64,000 bases of DNA from Arthrobacter sp. GMC3 (GTDB lineage: Bacteria > Actinomycetota > Actinomycetes > Actinomycetales > Micrococcaceae), in contig NZ_PJIO01000001.1 in assembly GCF_002929305.1 (NCBI RefSeq), positions 558,001 through 622,000 of the forward strand, written 5' to 3'. The position numbers were made by a program, and so were the translations under genes. The notes beneath the pieces were generated by a model. That model saw only the letters and a list, made by a program, of their open reading frames with translations, ran no database searches and had not been told where the DNA came from. Below, piece after piece: positions 57,390 through 64,000 of the stretch (its first letter is position 1; each line of letters opens with the position of its first letter).

Positions 57390-59129
57390 ATGACAATCTC
57401 AACCCAGCCCAACGGCAACTTGGGCCCGGCGGCTCGTGAAGCGTCGCTCCAAGCATTGAAAGCCACCACGGGGCCCGGCAAGGAACTAGATATCCTGATC
57501 GTTGGCGGCGGGGTGGTCGGTGCAGGATCGGCCCTGGACGCCGTCACCCGCGGTCTGAACGTGGGACTCGTGGAAGCCAACGACTGGGCTGCAGGGACGT
57601 CGTCGCGCTCGTCAAAACTGATCCACGGCGGTCTTCGCTACCTGGAGATGCTTGACTTCGCCCTGGTGCAGGAAGCATTGCAGGAACGGGGTCTGCTCAT
57701 TCAACGCATCGCGCCACACCTGGTGCGCCCGGTGCCTTTCCTGTACCCCCTGAGTAAGAGATTCATTGAGCGCCCCTACGTAGGCGCCGGCATTTTGCTC
57801 TATGACACCTTGGGCCTGACCAGCGGCAACAGCCGCGGCGTTCCCATGCACAAACACCTCACTCGCAGGGGAACCCTAAGAGCTGCCCCCAGTCTGAAAG
57901 ACGACGCGATGATCGGCTCCATCCGCTACTACGACGCCCAAGTGGACGACGCGCGGCTGGTTGCGAATGTGATTCGCACTGCCGCCAGCTTTGGGGCCCA
58001 TGTCGCCAACCAGACCGAGGTGATTGACTTCCTGCGAGAAGGTGAGCGGGTGGTGGGGGCCAAGGTGCGCAATCTGGAGGACGGGACCGAGTTTGAGATT
58101 CGGGCCAAGCAGGTCATCAACGCCACGGGGGTTTGGACGGACCAGACGCAGGCCATGGTTACGGACCGTGGCCAGCTCAAGGTTCGGGCCTCCAAGGGGA
58201 TCCACCTGGTGGTGCCACGTGACAGGTTCCAATCGACGGTTGGCCTGATTCTGAAGACCGAAAAGTCCGTGCTATTCGTGATTCCCTGGGGCAGGCACTG
58301 GATCATCGGCACTACAGACACCGATTGGAAGCTGGACAAGGCACACCCTGCCGCCTCCAGCAAGGACATCGACTACCTGCTCGAACACGTCAATAAGGTA
58401 CTCAAGCGCCCACTCACCCGGGAAGATGTCGAAGGCGTTTACGCCGGCCTGCGACCCCTGCTGGCGGGCGAAAATGACTCGACGGCCAAATTGTCCAGGG
58501 AACACGTCGTCGCCCACCCCGTCCCCGGACTGGTGGTGGTTGCGGGCGGAAAGTTCACCACCTACCGGGTCATGGCCAAAGACGCGGTGGACGAGGCCAC
58601 CCGGACACTGGACGAAAAAGTGCCCGTCAGCTGCACGGAAACCATCCCGCTGCTGGGGGCCACCGGATTCAAGGCGGCGTGGAACCGGCGCAACAAGACT
58701 GCCGAGGAAACGGGTGTCCACGTTGAGAGGGTGGAGCACCTGCTCAACCGCTACGGCTCCATGGCGCAAGACGTCCTAGAGCTGGTGGTCGCCACACCGG
58801 ACCTAGGGCAGCCGCTGCCCGGTGCCGACGACTATCTAGGTGCTGAAGTGGTGTACGCAACCACCCATGAAGGCGCGTTGCACCTTGCCGATGTCCTGAC
58901 AAGACGCACCCGAATTTCCATCGAGTCCTGGGATCGCGGGGTCGCAGCGGCCCCCGTAGTCGCTAGACTGATGGGAGATATTTTGGGGTGGAGTGAAACC
59001 CAAAAGGACAATGAAGTTGCCAACTACCTGGCCCGGGTTGAAGCCGAGCGACTCAGCCAACAACAGCCCGACGACGAATCAGCTGACGCCGCACGGCTAG
59101 GTGCGCCAGGAATTGTTCCGCTCATGTAG
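57390..59129 (+). CDS. glpD: Glycerol-3-phosphate dehydrogenase (FAD, respiratory)
   Basis: Oxidises glycerol-3-phosphate to dihydroxyacetone phosphate at the membrane, feeding electrons to quinone. 579 aa from ATG at 57390 with AGGAGG 6 nt upstream. FAD-binding ILIVGGGVVGAGSALDAVTRG (GGGVVGAG), GTSSRSSKLIHGGLRYLE and APSLKDDAMIGSIRYYDAQV are diagnostic. The C-terminal about 130 residues form the GlpD helical cap (ETGVHVERVEHLLNRYGSM). The PTS-like EIIA follows 42 bp later; no glpF or glpK is near. Confidence 0.95.
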   Translation: MTISTQPNGNLGPAAREASLQALKATTGPGKELDILIVGGGVVGAGSALDAVTRGLNVGLVEANDWAAGTSSRSSKLIHGGLRYLEMLDFALVQEALQERGLLIQRIAPHLVRPVPFLYPLSKRFIERPYVGAGILLYDTLGLTSGNSRGVPMHKHLTRRGTLRAAPSLKDDAMIGSIRYYDAQVDDARLVANVIRTAASFGAHVANQTEVIDFLREGERVVGAKVRNLEDGTEFEIRAKQVINATGVWTDQTQAMVTDRGQLKVRASKGIHLVVPRDRFQSTVGLILKTEKSVLFVIPWGRHWIIGTTDTDWKLDKAHPAASSKDIDYLLEHVNKVLKRPLTREDVEGVYAGLRPLLAGENDSTAKLSREHVVAHPVPGLVVVAGGKFTTYRVMAKDAVDEATRTLDEKVPVSCTETIPLLGATGFKAAWNRRNKTAEETGVHVERVEHLLNRYGSMAQDVLELVVATPDLGQPLPGADDYLGAEVVYATTHEGALHLADVLTRRTRISIESWDRGVAAAPVVARLMGDILGWSETQKDNEVANYLARVEAERLSQQQPDDESADAARLGAPGIVPLM

Positions 59130-59171
59130 GACTCATAACCCCCTGCACGACAGGGACCTGAAAGGTACTCA

Positions 59172-59663
59172 ATGACACCCGGTTCGCTCGAGCGGTACGA
59201 AACCGAACTGACCAATCCTGAACTGGTCATTTTGGAGATGGAAGCCAGCTCAAAAGAGGACGCCGCGGCACAACTAGCCACGAAACTCTTTGAACAGGGG
59301 CGCATCAGCGACCTAGACGGATTCCTGCGTCACGTGAACGCCCGTGAACACCAGCTGGCAACAGGCCTGCCTGGCGGCATCGGGCTACCCCACGCGCGCA
59401 GTGACTATGTCACACAAACCTCCATCGCAGTGGGCATCACCAAATTCGGGCACAGCCTGGATTTCGGTGCCGTGGACGGGCCCGCCACAGTGATCTTGCT
59501 CATTGCCACGCCTGCGACCTCATTCTCCGAACACCTGGAAGTCCTCGCCACCATGGCACGCTCCTTGTTCAAGGAAAATTTCAGGGAATCACTGCGCCGC
59601 GCCCACGACACCGAGGTTATCGCCGAACTCATCAACTCCTCCCTCGTGTTCTTCGACCACTAG
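59172..59663 (+). CDS. PTS EIIA component, fructose/mannitol type, orphan
   Basis: 163 aa, a single EIIA domain (PF00359-type). The phosphorylatable histidine is His74 in GGIGLPHARSDYVTQ, equivalent to the catalytic His of EIIA-Fru. No EIIB or EIIC is nearby, so it may act with a remote PTS permease or as a regulatory phosphocarrier. ATG has GAAAGG upstream. It follows glpD by 42 bp. Confidence 0.88.
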   Translation: MTPGSLERYETELTNPELVILEMEASSKEDAAAQLATKLFEQGRISDLDGFLRHVNAREHQLATGLPGGIGLPHARSDYVTQTSIAVGITKFGHSLDFGAVDGPATVILLIATPATSFSEHLEVLATMARSLFKENFRESLRRAHDTEVIAELINSSLVFFDH

Positions 59664-59729
59664 GCCCCACGCCCTACCAACGCTCGCTTCTCGCCAACGG
59701 CGCATTCGTTGTTCTACAGGGTTACGAAG

Positions 59730-59735
59730 TACCGT
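59730..59735 (+). promoter_or_regulatory. Leaderless -10 element of the SURF1 gene (TACCGT)
   Basis: TACCGT lies 6 nt before GTG 59742. AGAGG touches the start codon and is too close to function as a ribosome site. Confidence 0.4.
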
Positions 59736-59741
59736 TAGAGG

Positions 59742-60572
59742 GTGTTGAAAACTGCCGTAAAACCAAAATGGATCGCAGCCTTGGTATTTGCGCTGGCCGT
59801 AGCTGCCGTCTTTGTCTTGTTGAGTCAATGGCAATTTTCGCGTTCCCTCGAGAAGGATGTTGCACCCCCTTCCGTCACTGAGAAGGTGCAGCCGCTACTG
59901 AAAACCCTGCAGCCCGGCGAACCGTTGCTCGGTTCCGCAGAAGGGCAGTTGATCAGCGCAACAGGGCATTTTGACACCACAAAACAGGTCATCGTGCAGT
60001 CCCGCGTTCAGGGCGGCAACGTTGGCTACTGGGTGGTCACGGCGTTTGTGGTCGACGGCGCGCCCAAACTGAGCGGCGTCGGTGCCACCGAGGAAGTAGT
60101 GATCCCTGTGGCCCGAGGCTGGATCTCGGATCCGAGCCATGCGCAGGCTCCACCGGCAGGCAACCTCACCCTGGAAGGCCGGCTGCTCAACTCCGAAGGC
60201 CCCATCCTGAAGCAAAACCTCCCCGCAGGCCAAGTTGGTGCGCTGTCCTCGGCAGAGCTGACCAATCTATGGGAAACCACCACGTACGCCGCGTTCGTGG
60301 TGTCATTCCAAGAAGAGGTCAACGGCAACAACGTTGGTGCAAACGCCACTCATGGTGACCTGGTCCCCATTACTGTCACTGCCACCGACCAGAACAACAA
60401 GATTAACTGGTTGAACATTTTCTACTCCATCGAGTGGGTAGTGTTCGCCGGATTCGCCGTTTTCCTGTGGTGGCGTCTAGTGGCTGATGATTACCGCCGG
60501 GAACAAGACGAGCTGTTCGACGTCGACCATGACGACGAAGACGATGCCGTAAACCCAGATTTAGGAAAGTGA
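59742..60572 (+). CDS. SURF1-family cytochrome oxidase assembly protein
   Basis: Helps assemble the heme a3 centre of cytochrome c oxidase. 276 aa with the expected layout: membrane helix 1 (about 10-28, WIAALVFALAVAAVFVLLS), a long extracellular domain (about 30-220, RVQGGNVGYWVVTAFVV, VIPVARGWISDP) and membrane helix 2 (about 227-248, FYSIEWVVFAGFAVFLWW). The C-terminus is acidic (DVDHDDEDD). GTG at 59742 is leaderless-like; TTG at 59745 is another possible start. Confidence 0.9.
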   Translation: MLKTAVKPKWIAALVFALAVAAVFVLLSQWQFSRSLEKDVAPPSVTEKVQPLLKTLQPGEPLLGSAEGQLISATGHFDTTKQVIVQSRVQGGNVGYWVVTAFVVDGAPKLSGVGATEEVVIPVARGWISDPSHAQAPPAGNLTLEGRLLNSEGPILKQNLPAGQVGALSSAELTNLWETTTYAAFVVSFQEEVNGNNVGANATHGDLVPITVTATDQNNKINWLNIFYSIEWVVFAGFAVFLWWRLVADDYRREQDELFDVDHDDEDDAVNPDLGK

Positions 60573-60578
60573 AGCAAA

Positions 60579-61100
60579 GTGACTGAAAGCAACACCTCGG
60601 AACCCACGAACACGGCGTCGGATCAGACGGTGCCCAAGGCCGCTCCGAAGCGACGCTTTGGTGGAACCCCGGCACAGATCCTCAGTGCTCTGAAATTCTA
60701 CAAAATACTGGCATATGCAACAGGCACCATGTTGCTGCTGCTGGTTGCAGAGCTGGTATTGCGCTATGGCTTCCACAGTGTGCTGGTGGCCGGTGGCACC
60801 GACTCCACCACGGGCGCCTCGCATGGCTTCGGCATGGTCAACATTGACGGCGGCGTCATGGCAATTACAGGTGGCCTGAATTTGTCCACCATGGTGCTCA
60901 TTGTGCACGGCTGGATGTATGTGATCTACCTGATCGCCGATTTCCGGCTGTGGACACTGATGCGCTGGCAGTTCGGCAAGCTTGTCCTCATCGCCTTGGG
61001 AGGCGTGGTTCCGTTCCTGTCATTCATCGTTGAAGGCAGGGTCCACAAGGAAGTCTTGGCCGAGGTTGCCGCGAACCCCAAAGCCGCTAAAAGATACTAA
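60579..61100 (+). CDS. DUF3817 membrane protein
   Basis: 173 aa. A roughly 40-residue cytoplasmic tail, then three membrane helices: ALKFYKILAYATGTMLLLLV (about 43-62), VHGWMYVIYLIADFRLWTL (about 108-126) and FGKLVLIALGGVVPFLSFIVE (about 131-151). The motif VHGWMYVIYLIADF with conserved H-G is the DUF3817 signature. Function unknown; it sits next to SURF1, hinting at a respiratory-membrane link. A GGAAAG site precedes GTG. Confidence 0.87.
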   Translation: MTESNTSEPTNTASDQTVPKAAPKRRFGGTPAQILSALKFYKILAYATGTMLLLLVAELVLRYGFHSVLVAGGTDSTTGASHGFGMVNIDGGVMAITGGLNLSTMVLIVHGWMYVIYLIADFRLWTLMRWQFGKLVLIALGGVVPFLSFIVEGRVHKEVLAEVAANPKAAKRY

Positions 61101-61181
61101 TTTCGGCGAGCTCCACGGCAGATTTAAGAGGTTCTGCTCACGCCAGGGAGCCTGCCGGGGACTCGCGCTGGCGCGGTGGGT

Positions 61182-61187
61182 TAAGAT
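61182..61187 (+). promoter_or_regulatory. Leaderless -10 element of guaA (TAAGAT)
   Basis: TAAGAT lies 6 nt before GTG 61194; no Shine-Dalgarno sequence fits. Confidence 0.5.
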
Positions 61188-61193
61188 TGAAGA

Positions 61194-62783
61194 GTGACTA
61201 ATCCCGCTACGGCCCAGACTTCCCAGAAGCCCGTCCTGGTTGTGGACTACGGTGCCCAGTACGCCCAGTTGATTGCGCGCCGTGTGCGTGAGGCCAATGT
61301 GTACTCGGAAATCGTTCCGCATACCTATACAACTGCGCAGTTGCTGGCTAAAAACCCAGCTGCCATCATCCTCTCCGGTGGACCGTCAAGTGTCTACGCA
61401 GAGGGTGCGCCAAACGTTGGCGCAGACCTGTTTGAAGCCGGTATCCCGGTCTTGGGTATTTGCTATGGCTTCCAAGCCATGGCGGCAGCCTTGGGCGGAA
61501 CCGTTGCCGAGACAGGTTTGCGTGAATACGGCGCAACCGACGTCACCTTGATCGGCGAAAGCCGCTCCATCCTGGCGTCCACCCCCGAAGCACAGACCAC
61601 CTGGATGAGCCACGGCGACAGCGTGCAGAAGGCACCCGAGGGCTTCGACGTCCTCGCCTCCTCCGCAGGCGCCCCCGTTGCTGCCTTCGCGAACGAGGAA
61701 AAATGCCTCTTCGGCGTGCAGTGGCACCCCGAAGTCAAGCACTCCGAGTTCGGCCAGAAGGTGTTGGAGAACTTCCTGTTCAACGGCGCCAAGCTGGAGA
61801 AGAACTGGACTGCCAACAGCATCCTTGACGAGCAGGTCGACCGTATCCGTGAGCAGATCGGCAGCGCGAAGGTCATCTGCGGACTCTCCGGCGGCGTTGA
61901 CTCCGCCGTGGCCGCCGCACTTGTGCAGCGCGCCGTGGGCGATCAGCTCACCTGCGTATTCGTCAACCATGGCCTGCTCCGTCAGGGCGAGGCCGAGCAG
62001 GTGGAGCTCGATTTCGTAGCCTCCACCGGAGCCAATCTGTACGTTGCCAACGAGCAGGACCGCTTCCTGAACGCACTTGCCGGCGTTTCCGATCCGGAGA
62101 CCAAGCGCAAGATCATCGGCCGCGAATTCATTCGTGCCTTCGAGGAAGCCGAACGTGCCATCATGGCCGAGGCCGCCTCCGAGGGCGAAGAGATCAAGTT
62201 CCTGGTCCAGGGCACCCTGTACCCCGACGTCGTGGAATCCGGCGGTGGTGAAGGCGCAGCCAACATCAAGAGCCACCACAACGTTGGTGGACTGCCCGAG
62301 GACCTGCGCTTTGAGCTCGTTGAGCCGTTGCGTGCCTTGTTCAAGGACGAGGTCCGCGCTGTTGGCGCCGAGTTGGGCCTGCCGCCCGAAATCGTTGGCC
62401 GCCAGCCGTTCCCCGGCCCCGGCCTGGGAATCCGCATCGTTGGTGAGATCACCGGCGAGCGTCTGGAACTGCTCCGCAAGGCCGACGCCATTGCGCGCGC
62501 CGAACTGACCGCAGCTGGCTTGGACAATGAGGTATGGCAGATGCCGGTTGTGCTGCTTGCCGATGTGCGCAGTGTTGGCGTCATGGGCGATGGCCGTACT
62601 TATGGTCACCCCATTGTGCTCCGTCCTGTCTCCTCCGAGGACGCCATGACGGCCGACTGGTCACGCCTGCCGTACGATCTTTTGGCTCGCATCTCCAACC
62701 GAATCACCAATGAGGTGGAGGGTGTCAACCGCGTTGTTCTGGACGTCACGTCCAAGCCACCGGGAACCATTGAGTGGGAGTAA
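61194..62783 (+). CDS. guaA: GMP synthase (glutamine-hydrolysing)
   Basis: Amidates XMP to GMP using glutamine and ATP; last step of the GMP branch, following guaB. 529 aa. Class I amidotransferase with [11 protein letters not shown] (nucleophile Cys90) and [14 protein letters not shown]-pyrophosphatase domain with P-loop [15 protein letters not shown]; then the dimerisation domain ([18 protein letters not shown]) and the end [16 protein letters not shown] at 61194 with TAAGAT 6 nt upstream suggests a leaderless transcript. A terminator follows. Confidence 0.97.
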   Translation: MTNPATAQTSQKPVLVVDYGAQYAQLIARRVREANVYSEIVPHTYTTAQLLAKNPAAIILSGGPSSVYAEGAPNVGADLFEAGIPVLGICYGFQAMAAALGGTVAETGLREYGATDVTLIGESRSILASTPEAQTTWMSHGDSVQKAPEGFDVLASSAGAPVAAFANEEKCLFGVQWHPEVKHSEFGQKVLENFLFNGAKLEKNWTANSILDEQVDRIREQIGSAKVICGLSGGVDSAVAAALVQRAVGDQLTCVFVNHGLLRQGEAEQVELDFVASTGANLYVANEQDRFLNALAGVSDPETKRKIIGREFIRAFEEAERAIMAEAASEGEEIKFLVQGTLYPDVVESGGGEGAANIKSHHNVGGLPEDLRFELVEPLRALFKDEVRAVGAELGLPPEIVGRQPFPGPGLGIRIVGEITGERLELLRKADAIARAELTAAGLDNEVWQMPVVLLADVRSVGVMGDGRTYGHPIVLRPVSSEDAMTADWSRLPYDLLARISNRITNEVEGVNRVVLDVTSKPPGTIEWE

Positions 62784-62795
62784 TTCCCACAGGAA

Positions 62796-62849
62796 CACTG
62801 GGGAGTATCGAATTAGCCTAATTTCTGGCTTTTTTGGTGCTCCCCAGTG
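62796..62849 (+). terminator. Terminator after guaA
   Basis: An outer stem CACTGGGGAG (62796-62805) / CTCCCCAGTG (62840-62849) encloses a small AGCC/GGCT stem with TTTTTT (62829-62835) right behind. The inner stem plus T-run is a plausible intrinsic terminator. Confidence 0.55.
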
Positions 62850-62944
62850 CGCCGTTCGGGCATTAATGGGCTGAGCGAGATAGCCTAAAATGCATGTCAG
62901 TATGGTCAAGACCGTTCCGCTCAAATGCAGAGAAGAAGGCACCC

Positions 62945-64000
62945 GTGTCCGAAGTCGCAGGTCCCGCTAAGAGCTCTGCCGAGCTCCAAACATGGCTTGC
63001 AGGGTTGGATTCCTACGCCGGTGTGGACACCGCTCTGGCCTTCGTGAAAAGCGATGCAGGCTGTATCGACCTCACCCACGCGCACCCGTCTGGGCTGGCG
63101 CAGCTGCTCGCGGGCCGGAAAACCCGGTTGTCCACACTCATCCGGGAGCCGGACCACTATTCCTCCGCCAAACGCGCGGCGGCATCATTGCGGACCAAAA
63201 TCTTTGAACTGAGCACCGATCGCGGGATCGACGTCGGCTACCTTGCCGCCGGGCTTGCCCGGTGGTCCGTTGTGGGGGGACAAAACAGCGGTGACGTGTG
63301 CGCGCCTGTGCTGTTGGCCGGCGTCGCACTGACAGTTCGGGCAGGCCAGGACGACTACGAACTCCAGCTCATGGAGCAGGCCCAGGTGAACCCTGCCCTG
63401 GTGAAGTATCTCAACAAACACGCCAACATCAGGGTCGACGCCGACGCCCTGGGCAGGCTCGCCTACAGCACCGCCCGCTTTGACCCGGCACCTGTGTTGG
63501 ACAAACTCCGCGCACTCCTGGCACCCATTGACGGTGCCTCCGTGGAGCACGAACTTTTGGTTTCCTCGTTTGCTTTCCTGGCAGAGAACTTGCGTGATCC
63601 CGCTTTGCTGGCGGGTTCGGAACTGTTGGAGAAACTGCAACGCCACAGCGACGACGACGTCCTGCCGGTGGAGCTCGAACCCGATTTCGCCAAGTTCACG
63701 GCGCTCGATGACAGGCTTCCCGAGGACGAAATCCTTGTGTGCGACGCCGACCCGCAGCAGCAATACGTACTTGACCTGATTCGCACGGGCGAGTCGGTGT
63801 TGGTGTCCACACCTCCCGGAACGGGTCAAACCCAGACGGCCATCAACGCTATTGCGGAGCTGGTACATGACGGCAAGAGTGTCTTGGTGGTGGGAGAGCG
63901 CCGCAGCACCTTGAATGAGCTGGCCCAAAAGCTTGGTGAGATGGACCTTGATTCGCTGTTGCTGCAATTGAGCGCACAAACTGGTCCGCAACAGATCAAG
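62945..64000 (+). CDS. Helicase-like AAA/SF1 ATPase family protein, 3'-truncated by window edge
   Basis: At least 352 aa from GTG at 62945 (AAGAAGG upstream), open at the window end. An N-terminal about 280-residue region (LQTWLAGLDSYAGVDTALAF, RTKIFELSTDRGIDVGYLAA, YEL QLMEQAQVNP-like) has no obvious motif. A P-loop follows at about 287-298: STPPGTGQTQTAINAI. The Walker A lysine is Gln295 (GTGQT for GTGKT). The next strand SVLVVGERRSTLNELAQKL resembles helicase motif Ia of superfamily-1 AAA_11-type proteins. Catalytic motifs further on lie outside the window. ATP binding may be altered. Confidence 0.75.
   Translation, partial: MSEVAGPAKSSAELQTWLAGLDSYAGVDTALAFVKSDAGCIDLTHAHPSGLAQLLAGRKTRLSTLIREPDHYSSAKRAAASLRTKIFELSTDRGIDVGYLAAGLARWSVVGGQNSGDVCAPVLLAGVALTVRAGQDDYELQLMEQAQVNPALVKYLNKHANIRVDADALGRLAYSTARFDPAPVLDKLRALLAPIDGASVEHELLVSSFAFLAENLRDPALLAGSELLEKLQRHSDDDVLPVELEPDFAKFTALDDRLPEDEILVCDADPQQQYVLDLIRTGESVLVSTPPGTGQTQTAINAIAELVHDGKSVLVVGERRSTLNELAQKLGEMDLDSLLLQLSAQTGPQQIK

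Noticed and set aside
61386..62609. 407-aa open frame antisense to guaA
   Set aside because: The sequence is a Gly/Leu/Val-rich mirror of guaA codons; guaA is unmistakable on the other strand.

Overview
The window looks like chromosome of a high-GC Gram-positive actinobacterium, most likely Arthrobacter or a close Micrococcaceae relative. This is inferred from the gene content (ino1 and mshA of the mycothiol route, guaB3, DUF3817, an LAXTG-type surface protein, paired CIRCE sites) and from gene order; no marker gene was compared by search. At least twelve genes have a TANNNT hexamer 6-7 nt before the start codon and no Shine-Dalgarno sequence, which is the actinobacterial leaderless arrangement.

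A conserved housekeeping backbone runs through the window: glmS (partial) - acpS - nnr ... alr - tsaE - tsaB - rimI - tsaD ... groES - groEL ... guaB ... guaB3 ... glpD ... SURF1 - DUF3817 - guaA. Accessory blocks sit between these anchors. 3.7-9.4 kb: glycogen debranching enzyme, aldo/keto reductase, inositol-phosphate synthase and a DUF559 gene flanked by inverted arrays of a 32-bp-period repeat. 9.5-17.8 kb: an alpha-galactoside operon (GH36, binding protein, two permeases, GH13) with a divergent ROK regulator. 17.8-19.0 kb: mshA-type glycosyltransferase. 23.4-30.0 kb: a two-component system whose response regulator is split by a one-base frameshift, DedA, PAP2, a YbdK-type ligase, a shikimate-dehydrogenase-like gene and a THUMP-like methyltransferase. 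30.1-33.95 kb: a complete siderophore ABC importer. 34.0-36.6 kb: an ABC exporter pair and an ankyrin-repeat lipoprotein.

After groESL and a DUF389 membrane protein comes guaB, then (41.9-49.1 kb) a TetR regulator and a beta-glucoside cluster, GH1 - MFS - GH3 - MFS. A poorly characterised island at 49.1-52.5 kb has a 203-aa unknown, two membrane proteins sharing a QGPG motif, a 51-bp tandem repeat and a BtrH-like protein. guaB3 is followed by a convergent 1,103-aa beta-helix surface protein. The end of the window holds glpD, an orphan PTS EIIA, a SURF1 protein, a DUF3817 protein, guaA and the start of a helicase-like gene whose Walker A lysine is replaced by glutamine.

Themes: inositol phosphate (ino1) feeds the first mycothiol step (mshA); guaB and guaA make GMP; two sugar loci import and hydrolyse alpha-galactosides and beta-glucosides. 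I found no tRNA, rRNA, CRISPR array, transposase or phage gene. The least explained items are the 32-bp-period arrays around DUF559, the frameshifted regulator, the 49-52.5 kb island and the Walker-A-deviant helicase-like protein.
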